Shown: positions 1 through 8,140 of the stretch, one piece after another
Layout of the letters: every line of letters starts with the position of its first letter
How positions within the stretch are numbered: the stretch's first letter is position 1
Assembly: GCA_018268465.1 (NCBI GenBank)
Contig: JAFDWN010000033.1
Span: 127,165-191,164 of the forward strand
Direction: 5' to 3'
Source: Actinomycetota bacterium
GTDB taxonomy: Bacteria > Actinomycetota > Actinomycetes > Mycobacteriales > Mycobacteriaceae
Length of the DNA stretch: 64,000 nt
Program-made: the position numbers and the translations under genes
The notes under the pieces: generated by a model
The model's database searches: none
Seen by the model: the letters and a program-made list of their open reading frames with translations, nothing else
What the model was told of the DNA's origin: nothing

Positions 1-264
1 GTCGTCGACCTGAGATCCGGGCCGTACGCGGCGCTCGGCAGACTGCCGGGTGCGGTCCGGGTCGACGTCGTCTCCGAACGTCCGGACGGCCACCGCAGCG
101 TGGTCAGCCATTTCAACAAGGCGCACAAGGGCAGGCTCGCGCGGGCGCTGGCCGCGACGAGGTCAGAACCCGCCGATCCGGCTGCGGTGGCGGCGATCGC
201 CCGCCGCGCCGGGATGCGGATCGAGCGGACGGGCCACGAACTGGTCGTCGTCGTTTCGGCGTGA
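1..264 (+). CDS. yaaA: YaaA (DUF328) family peroxide-stress protein, C-terminal part
   Basis: The reading frame is open from base 1 and stops with TGA at 262-264, so only the last 87 residues are present. They carry the typical YaaA C-terminal block: a VVDLRSGPYAAL stretch near the start, then VSHFNKAHKGRLARAL. YaaA proteins (about 250 residues) are cytoplasmic and in E. coli limit free iron during peroxide stress; that role is family knowledge. The gene runs toward the oppositely oriented dcpA, whose stop lies about 20 bases beyond. The start and the N-terminal two thirds lie outside the window. Confidence 0.85.
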   Translation, partial: VVDLRSGPYAALGRLPGAVRVDVVSERPDGHRSVVSHFNKAHKGRLARALAATRSEPADPAAVAAIARRAGMRIERTGHELVVVVSA

Positions 265-283
265 CCCCGCCCGAGGCGCCGAG

Positions 284-2122
284 TCAGGGCGACGTGAGAT
301 CCACCGGCAGGTGGCGCACGGTGAGCAGACGTTCGGCCGTCCGCGCTTCCACCGGCGGGGACAGCAGAAATCCCTGCGCCCGCCGGCAACCCAGATCGAG
401 CAGGCACCGGGCGGCGGCCGCGGTCTCGACACCTTCGGCCACCACCTCGAGGCCGAACGCGTCCGCCAGCGCCAGCACCGCCCGCACGATCGCCAGGTTG
501 CCGGAATCGTCGACGATGTCGCTGACGATATGCCTGTCGATCTTGACGGTGTCCACCGGCAGCGACTTGAGCTGGGTGAAACCGCTGAACCCCGTGCCGA
601 AGTCGTCGATCGCGAGTTGAATCCCCAAGTTATGCAGTCCCGCAAGGGTTTTACGGGTGGTCTCGATATCGAGCACCGCCACGCTCTCCTTGACGTCCAG
701 GCACACCGAACCCGGCGGGATACCGAACGCCTCGATGGTGTCGGCCACCGATTCCACGAAACTGGCCGAGAGCAGTTGCACCGGCGAGATGTTGATCGAC
801 AGCACGGCGTCGTATCCGACCCCGTGTGAACGCCAACTCCTCAGGTCCGCGCACGCCGTACGGTTGACCAGGCGGCCCAGCGTGGCCGCCCGGTTGATCG
901 ATTCCGCGACCCCCAGGAACGACGCCGGCTGCAGCAGACCGCGGGTCGGGTGTTGCCAGCGCGCCAGCGCCTCCACACCGAGGATCTGCCCGGTGGCGAG
1001 ATCGACCTCGGGCAGGTAGTGCAACACCAGCGCGCCGTCGTCGTTGTCGAGACCTTCGGCCAGGTGGCGTGCCAGCTCGTCGGCCGCCTTGTCCCCGTCG
1101 GCGGACTCGCCGCCGAGCACCGCGACCTTGGAGCGGCCGGACCGCTTGGCCGCCAGTCCCGCCCGATCGGCGCGGTGCAACAGATCCGATGTGCTGTCGC
1201 GGCCGGGGATCCCCACGGCGGCGCCGATGCTGACCGTCCGGGCCAACACCGCCGAGTCGATGACCACGTGTTCGTGCAGGCGGTGCTGCAGATTGCCGGC
1301 GAAACGTTTGACGGATTCGGTGTCCATCGGTCGGGCGGGGACGACGACGAATTCGTCGCCGCCGACACGGGCGACGACCGCCTCGGCCTCGACCTCCTCG
1401 CGCAGCCGGCGGGCGAACTCACGGATGAACCAGTCGCCCGCGTCATGCCCGAGATAGTCGTTGATGGCCTTGAGCCGGTCCAGGTCGAGGTAGAGCACCG
1501 ACACCGGGCCCGGCCGGCCCGCCCGCAACCTCTCGTCGAGATGGGCGGTCAGCGCGCGGCGGTGCGGGAGGCCGGTGAGATCGTCGGTGAGGAACTCGAC
1601 CTGCTCCTCGGCGGCCAGACGCGCCTGCAGCTGGGCGAACAGGGCCGCGATCGTCTGCAGGGGATTCAGCTCGGTGTCGGTCCAGTCCCGGTCGCCGAAC
1701 TTCACGAACCCCAGCACACCCGTGGTCACAACGCCCGACAACAGCGGCACGCAGGCCAGTGAGACCGGGGCGAGGCCGGTGGCCGCTTGGATCCGTTGCT
1801 GGAAGGGTTCGTTCTCCGGCGCCGGCCGCAGCACTGCCGGCGCCTTGAGGTGTTCGGCCATTGCGAAGATGGCGTCCGCCTCGGCGAACCGCACGACCCC
1901 GATCGGGTCGGGGTCGGGTACGAAATCCCGCGGCGGCCACTGCGCGACGAGCGTGGTGGTGCCCATTGCATGGTCGTTGTGGCGCAGGAAGCCGATGTCG
2001 ATGCCCAGTTGGTCGACGAGGTGGGCGAGCACTCGCTGGCTGACGGCGACGGAATCCGACTTGGTGGCGGCCATCAGATCGGCGGCGGCGGTCAGGACGA
2101 CGGTGTCCAGGCTGGGGCTCAT
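284..2122 (-). CDS. dcpA: GAF-GGDEF-EAL bifunctional c-di-GMP cyclase/phosphodiesterase
   Basis: This 612-residue soluble protein has a GAF-like domain (about 20-165), a GGDEF diguanylate cyclase domain (about 170-330; intact GGDEF at 254-258) and an EAL phosphodiesterase domain (about 345-600; EAL Glu384, DDFGTGFS, KIDR, AEGVET, QGF all visible). The architecture and length match mycobacterial DcpA/Rv1354c, which makes and degrades c-di-GMP. Two details differ from consensus. The RxxD inhibitory site expected five residues before GGDEF reads EAEA, so product feedback at that site is probably absent. The usual LE(I/L)TE metal-binding segment reads LDVKE, a Glu-to-Asp change. There is no membrane segment, so the GAF domain should sense a cytoplasmic signal. 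It is a stand-alone gene. Confidence 0.9.
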   Translation of the reverse strand: MSPSLDTVVLTAAADLMAATKSDSVAVSQRVLAHLVDQLGIDIGFLRHNDHAMGTTTLVAQWPPRDFVPDPDPIGVVRFAEADAIFAMAEHLKAPAVLRPAPENEPFQQRIQAATGLAPVSLACVPLLSGVVTTGVLGFVKFGDRDWTDTELNPLQTIAALFAQLQARLAAEEQVEFLTDDLTGLPHRRALTAHLDERLRAGRPGPVSVLYLDLDRLKAINDYLGHDAGDWFIREFARRLREEVEAEAVVARVGGDEFVVVPARPMDTESVKRFAGNLQHRLHEHVVIDSAVLARTVSIGAAVGIPGRDSTSDLLHRADRAGLAAKRSGRSKVAVLGGESADGDKAADELARHLAEGLDNDDGALVLHYLPEVDLATGQILGVEALARWQHPTRGLLQPASFLGVAESINRAATLGRLVNRTACADLRSWRSHGVGYDAVLSINISPVQLLSASFVESVADTIEAFGIPPGSVCLDVKESVAVLDIETTRKTLAGLHNLGIQLAIDDFGTGFSGFTQLKSLPVDTVKIDRHIVSDIVDDSGNLAIVRAVLALADAFGLEVVAEGVETAAAARCLLDLGCRRAQGFLLSPPVEARTAERLLTVRHLPVDLTSP

Positions 2123-2366
2123 TCGCGGCCCGGCCGCCCGCCCTCGCCGGGGACCCGCCCGGTCGCCGACCGCATCGCCGCATCAACCCCCGTCGTCGCC
2201 GTTCGCACCCCTACGACCGTACGCCTGGTGGTATCTGTCCAGTCGTGCGTCGCCCGTTCATCAAACACCAGTCGCGCGGTGTGCGCCCCGCCGTTGCAGC
2301 GTTTGCTGCATCACATCAGGGGCAATCCCGCCCGCGCCGCGCCGGGCTGCGACGAGCCGGGTTCGT

Positions 2367-2978
2367 CTACGGCGAGGCCAGCTCCCGGACGAACTCGCCG
2401 GAGGTCATCGGATGGGAGAACATCGGGTAGTCGTACTTGAGTGCGTTGTCGTGCTCTTCGACGGATGTCGCGGCCACACAGTCGCTGAGGGTGATGACCC
2501 GGTAGCCGTTCTCGTAGGCGCTGCGCATCGTCGACTCGACGCAACAGTTCGTCAGGAATCCGCCCAGCGCGACGGTCGTAATGCCCTTACTGCGGAGAAT
2601 GAAATCCAGGTTCGTGCTGGCAAACGCGTCCAGACCGCGTTTGCCCTCGACCACGATGTCGCCGTCGGCCGGGGACAGTTCGTCGACGATCGCCGCGCCC
2701 CAGGAGCCCTTCACGAACGCATTGCCGTCCACGACGCCCTTGAGGATCCCGTAGGGATGGCTGGTGAGTTCGGCATAGCCCTCGGCGAAGGCGATCGGGG
2801 TGTGCATGACGGTCGCGCCCGCGTCGCGTGCGGCCGCCACCACATCGCGGGTGTGGGCGAGCATCCCGGTCTTCTCCATCACCTCCGCCACCGCATCGTG
2901 CAAGACGCCGCCCTCGGTCGTGAAGTCGTTCTGGTACTCGATGAGCACAACGGCGGTGGTGTTCGGGTCGATGGCCAT
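2367..2978 (-). CDS. Isochorismatase-like cysteine hydrolase
   Basis: A 203-residue alpha/beta hydrolase of the isochorismatase/nicotinamidase superfamily. Visible elements are an IEYQNDF start motif, a lysine in EGKRGLDAF (Lys113, with AF at the usual +5/+6) and the nucleophile Cys146 in TNCCVEST, preceded by a likely cis-peptide. The canonical first catalytic Asp of DxQxDF is Glu14 here; other members of the family also carry IEYQ/IEFQ, so it is probably active. The substrate (amide, N-carbamoyl compound or isochorismate-like ester) cannot be read from sequence. The start ATG at 2978 is preceded by TAGCCT and seven bases, a leaderless pattern. The 244 bases up to dcpA contain nothing I recognise. 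Confidence 0.85.
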   Translation of the reverse strand: MAIDPNTTAVVLIEYQNDFTTEGGVLHDAVAEVMEKTGMLAHTRDVVAAARDAGATVMHTPIAFAEGYAELTSHPYGILKGVVDGNAFVKGSWGAAIVDELSPADGDIVVEGKRGLDAFASTNLDFILRSKGITTVALGGFLTNCCVESTMRSAYENGYRVITLSDCVAATSVEEHDNALKYDYPMFSHPMTSGEFVRELASP

Positions 2979-3063
2979 GGACGGCAGGCTATCCGCCGCC
3001 CGACAGATCGGGCAACGGTCTGGCTGGCGTTATGCTGGCCGGCAACCGGGAACGGAGAACACG

Positions 3064-3282
3064 ATGTCGACATTCAAGCGGTATCTCCGGCTCCAGGCGA
3101 TGACGTTCGCGTTCGGTGCCGTCGGACCGATCTTTCTCGTCATTTACTTTGTGGCCCAACCCGATCCGACGATCAAGTGGATGTACTGGTGGGGTCTGGT
3201 CATCACCACCGTCGACGTCCTGGCCGCGCTGGCGATGACCGGTGACGCGACACCCGCCGGCGCGGCGGAGCCCGCGGAGTAG
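3064..3282 (+). CDS. Small two-TM membrane protein, unknown function
   Basis: A 72-residue protein starting at ATG 3064 behind a GGAG Shine-Dalgarno (eight bases upstream). Two hydrophobic helices are visible: about residues 12-30 (FAFGAVGPIFLVIYFVAQ) and about 40-60 (MYWWGLVITTVDVLAALAM), joined by a short polar loop with PDPTIKW. The C-terminal tail is Ala/Glu-rich. It is divergent from the isochorismatase-like gene and 28 bases before a PLP decarboxylase, which has its own promoter. I do not recognise a named family; it looks like a conserved mycobacterial small membrane protein. Confidence 0.7.
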   Translation: MSTFKRYLRLQAMTFAFGAVGPIFLVIYFVAQPDPTIKWMYWWGLVITTVDVLAALAMTGDATPAGAAEPAE

Positions 3283-3310
3283 ACCCGGCCGGGCCGCGTA
3301 GGGTCTGCGC

Positions 3311-4702
3311 ATGCCGGACCGCACCGCAGCCCTGAGCGCCGCCGCCGCACACGCACGGCGATACCTGACCAGCCTGCCCGAGCGCCGCGTCGGCGCGAGC
3401 GCCGGCGCCGGCGCCGTCCGTGACGTCCTCGGCGGACCACTGCCCGAACACGGCGAGGATCCCGCCGCCGTGATCGACGCCCTCGCCGCGGGGGCGGAGC
3501 CGGGTCTGGTCGCCAGCGCGGGGCCGAGGCACTTCGGATTCGTCGTCGGCGGCGCGCTGCCCGCGGCGCTGGCGGCGGACTGGCTGGTGTCCGCGTGGGA
3601 CCAGTGCGCCGCATTCCATGCCCTGTCCCCCGCCGCCGCGGCCGTCGAGGACATCGCAGCCGCCTGGGTGCTGGAACTGCTGGGTCTGCCCGCGACGGCC
3701 AGCGTCGGATTCGTCACCGGAGGGCAGGCGGCCAACACCACCTGCCTGGCCGCCGCCCGGCATACCGTGCTGGCCCGGGTCGGCTGGGACGTCGAAAGCG
3801 ACGGCCTCGTCGGGGCGCCCGCACCCCGGATCATCTGCGGCGAGCAGGCGCACGTCACCATCCACACCGCGTTGCGCCTGCTCGGCCTCGGCGCCGACAC
3901 GGCCGTGCGGCTGCCCGTCGACAGCCAGGGCCGGATGGACGCGTCGGCACTGGCCGCGGCGCTGGCGGTGCCGGCAGGACCGACCATCGTGTGCGCCCAG
4001 GCCGGCAATGTCTCCACCGGTGCGTTCGACGACTTCGGCGTGATCGCGGAGCTGTGCGCCGAACACGACGCGTGGCTGCACGTCGACGGCGCCTTCGGCC
4101 TGTGGGCCGCCGCGTCACCGGCCACCGCCTACCTCACCGCGGGCGCCGAACGCGCCGACTCGTGGGCGGTCGACGCCCACAAATGGCTCAACGTCCCCTA
4201 CGACAGCGCGATGGCCATCGTCGCGCACCCCGATGCCCACCGCGCCGCCATGGGGCTCGCCGGGCCCTACCTGGTCGCCGACCCCGGGCAGCGGGACAAC
4301 ACCAACTACGTGCCGGAGAGTTCGCGTCGCGCACGTGCGGTGCCGGTCTACGCCGCCATCCGCAGCCTCGGCCGCGCCGGCGTCGCCGAACTCGTCGAAC
4401 GCAACTGCGCCCAGGCCCGGCGCATGGCCGCGCACCTGGCCGCCATCCCGGACGCCCTGGTGCTCAACGACGTCGTACTCAACCAGGTTCTGGTCCGCCT
4501 GCCCGGCGGGGACGGCGCCAACCGCGCCGCGGCGGCGGCGGTCCAGCGGGATGGCACCTGTTGGCTGGGCGGCAGCGTGTGGAACGGCGACCACGTCGTG
4601 CGCGTCTCGGTCTCGAACTGGGCCACCACCGACGAGGACATCGACCGCTCCGCCGCCGCGATCGCCGCTGCTGTCGCCGCGGTGGGTGCGCCCCCTCGGT
4701 GA
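3311..4702 (+). CDS. Group II PLP-dependent decarboxylase
   Basis: A 463-residue fold-type I PLP enzyme of the group II decarboxylase family (glutamate/tyrosine/aromatic-amino-acid decarboxylase relatives). The Schiff-base lysine is in VDAHKWLNVPYD (Lys291), the PLP-nitrogen Asp is in LHVDGAFG, and the ring-stacking His is in GEQAHVTIH. It converts an L-amino acid to the amine and CO2, but the substrate is not evident. The ATG at 3311 lies six bases after TAGGGT (3299-3304), so the mRNA is probably leaderless. A second enzyme of the same family lies at 6700-8043 on the other strand. The two share motifs but differ clearly in sequence, so this is not a recent duplication. Confidence 0.88.
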   Translation: MPDRTAALSAAAAHARRYLTSLPERRVGASAGAGAVRDVLGGPLPEHGEDPAAVIDALAAGAEPGLVASAGPRHFGFVVGGALPAALAADWLVSAWDQCAAFHALSPAAAAVEDIAAAWVLELLGLPATASVGFVTGGQAANTTCLAAARHTVLARVGWDVESDGLVGAPAPRIICGEQAHVTIHTALRLLGLGADTAVRLPVDSQGRMDASALAAALAVPAGPTIVCAQAGNVSTGAFDDFGVIAELCAEHDAWLHVDGAFGLWAAASPATAYLTAGAERADSWAVDAHKWLNVPYDSAMAIVAHPDAHRAAMGLAGPYLVADPGQRDNTNYVPESSRRARAVPVYAAIRSLGRAGVAELVERNCAQARRMAAHLAAIPDALVLNDVVLNQVLVRLPGGDGANRAAAAAVQRDGTCWLGGSVWNGDHVVRVSVSNWATTDEDIDRSAAAIAAAVAAVGAPPR

Positions 4703-4752
4703 GCACTGCGAAACAGCGGTCCGCCGGTCGATTTTCGCCTACCGTGTGCGGC

Positions 4753-5001
4753 GTGGAGGCACACCAAGACACCGACGGTCGGCACGACCACGAACTCGTC
4801 CCGGTGGAAGCGCTGCATTCGGGCGACCCCATCACCGACGTCAACGGCGGCGGGCAGCACTACATCGTGCTGGAAGCCACGATGCTCGGCGACACCTGCG
4901 TGGTACTGGAACTCGAATCGAAAGCCAACGACCAGCTGCGCGTGATCGAGAAGTCCTTCCCCGCCGGCTACGAGGTCGGCAGGTCCCCCCGGTCCCCCTG
5001 A
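4753..5001 (+). CDS. Small conserved protein, unknown function
   Basis: An 82-residue soluble protein starting at GTG 4753, chosen because TACCGT (4740-4745) lies seven bases upstream, a leaderless signature. An in-frame GTG at 4744 is the alternative. The sequence is acidic and His-rich near the N-terminus (EAHQDTDGRHDHEL), followed by a probable small beta-rich core (ITDVNGGGQHYIVLEA, CVVLELES). No membrane segment or catalytic motif is visible. It sits 50 bases after the decarboxylase gene and just before a frameshifted hydrolase. I cannot assign a function. Confidence 0.6.
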   Translation: MEAHQDTDGRHDHELVPVEALHSGDPITDVNGGGQHYIVLEATMLGDTCVVLELESKANDQLRVIEKSFPAGYEVGRSPRSP

Positions 5002-5047
5002 GTCCGACCCATCGGGCGCCGCGGCGGCGGCGTGCGAGACTCGCTGT

Positions 5048-5961
5048 ATGGCCGTCGCTATCGCCCGCCCCAAGCTCGAGGGCACCATCGCCGTGGCCGG
5101 CGACCGCAGGGTCGGTTTCGCCGAGTTCGGCGACCCGTCGGGGCGGGCCGTCTTCTGGCTGCACGGCACCCCGGGCGCCCGCCGCCAGATCCCCACCGAA
5201 GCGCGAATTCACGCCGAAATGACCAACATTCGCGTGATCGGCGTCGACCGGCCCGGTATCGGCTCATCCACCCCCCATCAATACGAGAACGTCCTGGCCT
5301 TCGCCGACGACCTCCGCACCATCGCCGACACGCTCGGCATCGCCGAGATGGCCGTCGTCGGCCTCTCCGGCGGCGGGCCCTACACGCTGGCCGCCGCCGC
5401 GGCGATGCCCGACCGGGTGGTCGCCGCCGGTGTGCTCGGCGGGGTGGCGCCCGCCCGCGGACCCGACGCCGTCGGCGGCGGCGCGATGGCACTGGGCTCG
5501 GTCGTCGCACCGCTGCTCGAGGTCGCCGGCCTGCCCATCAGGCTGACCGCGAGCGCGCTGATCCGGCTGGCCCGACCGGTCGCTTCGCCCGCACTGGACC
5601 TCTACGCGCGCATGTCCCCCGAGGCCGACCGGCGCATGCTCACCAGGCCCGAGTTCAAGGCCATGTTCCTCGACGACCTGCTCAACGGCAGCCGCCGGCA
5701 ACTGGCCGCACCTTTCGCCGACGTCGTCGTATTCGCCAGGGATTGGGGGTCCGCCTCGATGAGGTGAAAGTGCCCGTCCGGTGGTGGCACGGCGACCGCG
5801 ATCACATCGTGCCGTTCACCCACGGCCGCCACGTCGTCGACGCACTGCCCGACGCGGTGCTCTACCACCTGCCCGGGGAAAGCCACCTCGCCGGCCTGGG
5901 CCGCGCCGAGGACATCCTCGACGCCATGATCGCGGTCTGGGACCACCAGGACAACGCCTGA
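5048..5961 (+). pseudogene. Alpha/beta hydrolase, split by a frameshift in a G run
   Basis: The frame starting at ATG 5048 encodes 239 residues of an alpha/beta hydrolase with HG oxyanion motif (FWLHGTPGA), DRPGIGSS and the nucleophile elbow VGLSGGGPYT, then ends at TGA after RDWGSASMR. The rest of the domain continues in the -1 frame to 5961 with VPVRWWHGDRDHIVPF (catalytic Asp) and LPGESHLAGLG (catalytic His). The switch occurs at the five-G run 5745-5749. One extra G would join the halves as DWGVRLDEVKVPVRWW, a normal family sequence. As written, the product lacks two of three catalytic residues. It is either a real single-base deletion or a homopolymer sequencing error. The intact enzyme would have about 304 residues; substrate unknown. 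Confidence 0.8.
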
Positions 5962-5971
5962 CCGGCGGCCC

Positions 5972-6002
5972 TTGACCTCAACAATGGTTGAGGCGCAAGA
6001 CT
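5972..6002 (+). promoter_or_regulatory. SoxR/MerR-type promoter with inverted repeat
   Basis: A -35 TTGACC (5972-5977) and a -10-like AAGACT (5997-6002) are separated by 19 bases. The spacer holds the dyad CCTCAA-N6-TTGAGG (5976-5993; CCTCAAC/GTTGAGG arms of 7). A long 19-base spacer filled by a dyad is the hallmark of MerR-family promoters, and CCTCAA-N6-TTGAGG is the SoxR-box core. The -10 lies six bases before ATG 6009. Confidence 0.7.
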
Positions 6003-6008
6003 CGGGGC

Positions 6009-6668
6009 ATGACGACGAACACCATCCGACAGATCCGTCCCGACCTCTGGGAGACCCGCACCGATTCGCCGTTCCCCGGCCTGACCACCCACGCGTATCT
6101 CTGGACGCCGCCGGGACGCAATGTCATGTTCTACAGCCCCGCCACCGACGCCGACTTCGGTGCCATCGACGAACTGGGCGGTGTCGACGACCACTACCTG
6201 TCCCATCAGGACGAGGCCGGCCCCATGCTGGCCCGGATCGCCGACCGGTACGGCGCACGGCTGCACGCCGGCGCGGCCGAGTTGCTGACGATCGGCGCGC
6301 ACGCCCATATCGACGTCGCGATCGGAAGCCGGCATGTCGACTCCAACGGCGTGGAAGCGATTCCGACCCCGGGTCATACGCCCGGCAGCGTGTCCTATCT
6401 CGTGCCGGGGGTCCACGGGGAGACCTACCTGTTCGTCGGCGACACCACCTTCGTCGACGGCGACGGCCGCTGGTCGACGTATGTCATCCCCGGCATGGGC
6501 GATCCCGTCGAGCTGGCGGCCAGCCTGCAACTGCTCGCCACGCTCCATCCCGACATCGTCATCTCCAGCGCATTCACCGGCGCGGCGGCGGTCCACACCG
6601 TCGACGGTGACCGCACGTGGCGCGACTGCGTCGCCGAAGCACTCGCCACCGTGCCGGTGTACCGCTGA
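6009..6668 (+). CDS. MBL-fold metallohydrolase-like protein
   Basis: A 219-residue single-domain metallo-beta-lactamase-fold protein. The ATG at 6009 is six bases after the promoter -10, so the mRNA is likely leaderless; an in-frame TTG at 5988 lies inside the operator and is unlikely. Visible fold landmarks are TPGHTPGS (metal His), FVGDTTF (bridging Asp) and a C-terminal region ending in VPVYR. The canonical HxHxDH motif is degenerate and reads YLSHQDEAGP, with one His and one Asp. It may therefore bind a single metal or have a changed chemistry. The SoxR/MerR-like promoter predicts induction by redox-active compounds or another MerR ligand. No merR-family gene is present in the window. Confidence 0.8.
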   Translation: MTTNTIRQIRPDLWETRTDSPFPGLTTHAYLWTPPGRNVMFYSPATDADFGAIDELGGVDDHYLSHQDEAGPMLARIADRYGARLHAGAAELLTIGAHAHIDVAIGSRHVDSNGVEAIPTPGHTPGSVSYLVPGVHGETYLFVGDTTFVDGDGRWSTYVIPGMGDPVELAASLQLLATLHPDIVISSAFTGAAAVHTVDGDRTWRDCVAEALATVPVYR

Positions 6669-6699
6669 GTGCAGCCGGCGGGCGGGCCCGCCCGGCCCG

Positions 6700-8043
6700 T
6701 CACTCGGTGCGCGACAACACCTCCCGCACCAATTCCATCGTGGTGGCGGGGTGCAGGAACGCGAACCGGCCGACGGTTTCGCCCTCCCACTTCGTCGGCG
6801 GAATGAACGCCACCCCGTCGTGGTGCAGCCGCTGCGCCCACGCGTCGTAGTCCTCGGGTTTCCAGCCCAGGCGCCGGAACAGGACCACACCCAGGTCCGG
6901 TTTGCGGATCAGCTCCAGGTGCGGCTCATCGTCGATCAGCGCCGCCGTCCGGCTTGCCAGCTCCGCCGCCACCTCGATGGCGTCCCGGTACGCGTCCAGC
7001 CCGTACACCGCCATGGAGAACCACAGCGGCAGACCACGCGCCCGCCGTGTCAGGTGGTAGGCGTAGTCCGACGGATTCCATTCGCCGTCGGAGGTGTGGA
7101 TGACGTCGAGATACGAGGCGTCCTGGGTATGGGTGGCCCGGGCCAGCTGCGGTTCCCGGTAGAGCAGCGCGCAGCAGTCGAACGGCGTGAACAGCCACTT
7201 GTGCGGGTCGAGGATGAACGAGTCCGCCTGTTCGAGGCCGTTGTACTTCGGGCGCAGGGAGCGCGCGAAAATCCCCGAGCCGCCGTAGGCGCCGTCGACG
7301 TGGAACCACCAGCCTCGCTCCCCGGCCAGGGCGCCGACACCGGCGAGGTCGTCGATGATGCCGGCGTTGGTCGTCCCCGACGTGCACACGACGGCGGCGA
7401 TATTCGGCTCGTCGTCGCCGACGGCGGCCCGAACCGTCTCGGCGGTCAGGCGGTGATCGGGGGTGTCGACGACCAGCGCGTCCATCTCCAGCAGCCGCAG
7501 GGTGTTGACGATCGACGAGTGGGCGTCGCAGCCCACCACCACGCGCAGGCGCCCGGTGGCACCACGCGACTTGGCGGTTTCGCGGGCCACCGCCAGCGCG
7601 GACAGGTTGCCCGCCGAACCGCCCGACACGAAGCACCCTCCCGAGGTCGGCGGTAGTCCGGCCTCGCGCGCAATCACCCGCAGCACACTGTTCTCCGCCG
7701 CGATCGCGCCGGAGGCCTCCAGCCATGAGATGCCCTGTATCGACGCGCACGAGACGAGCATGTCGAACAGCAGACTGGCTTTGGTCGGTGCCGCCGGGAT
7801 GAAGCCGAGGAACCTCGGGCTGTCGGCGGAGATGACGCTCGGGGCGATCACCGAGGTGAACGTGCCGAGGACCTCGTCCGGCGAGCGCGGGGTATCGCGG
7901 ATCAGTCCGTCGAGGCGTTCGTTGAGTTCCTCCACTCCGAGCACACCCTTGTCGAGCGGCACCGGATTCATCCGCAGGCGGTTCTCGGCGTACGCCAGCA
8001 CGCTGCGCACCATCTGTTCGGTCGTCTGGTCTACCTCGTGCAT
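6700..8043 (-). CDS. Group II PLP-dependent decarboxylase (second)
   Basis: A 447-residue PLP enzyme with the group II decarboxylase landmarks: FVSGGSAGNLSAL (phosphate-binding region), a His in CDAHSSI that would stack on the ring, FHVDGAYGG (Asp for the pyridine nitrogen) and ILDPHKWLFTPFDCCALLYR (Schiff-base Lys282). The protein is cytoplasmic. It resembles aromatic-L-amino-acid or tyrosine decarboxylases in spacing, but the substrate cannot be fixed. It converges on the MBL-fold gene with a 31-base gap. Together with the gene at 3311-4702 it frames an amine-related neighbourhood; whether the two are functionally linked is inference. Confidence 0.88.
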   Translation of the reverse strand: MHEVDQTTEQMVRSVLAYAENRLRMNPVPLDKGVLGVEELNERLDGLIRDTPRSPDEVLGTFTSVIAPSVISADSPRFLGFIPAAPTKASLLFDMLVSCASIQGISWLEASGAIAAENSVLRVIAREAGLPPTSGGCFVSGGSAGNLSALAVARETAKSRGATGRLRVVVGCDAHSSIVNTLRLLEMDALVVDTPDHRLTAETVRAAVGDDEPNIAAVVCTSGTTNAGIIDDLAGVGALAGERGWWFHVDGAYGGSGIFARSLRPKYNGLEQADSFILDPHKWLFTPFDCCALLYREPQLARATHTQDASYLDVIHTSDGEWNPSDYAYHLTRRARGLPLWFSMAVYGLDAYRDAIEVAAELASRTAALIDDEPHLELIRKPDLGVVLFRRLGWKPEDYDAWAQRLHHDGVAFIPPTKWEGETVGRFAFLHPATTMELVREVLSRTE

Positions 8044-8140
8044 GGGAACAGTCCTTCCTGCCGTGCCTCCAGCCGATGATGGGAGTCTGGCGCACCGAGG
8101 TTTTCCGCGTGCGCGGTCGGACGTTTTCGGCCGCCGCCGG

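Noticed and set aside
1575..3245. Long plus-strand open frame (about 556 codons) across dcpA and the isochorismatase-like gene
   Set aside because: Antisense shadow: Arg/Ser/Ala-rich, no ribosome-binding site or family features, while the minus-strand genes are conserved.
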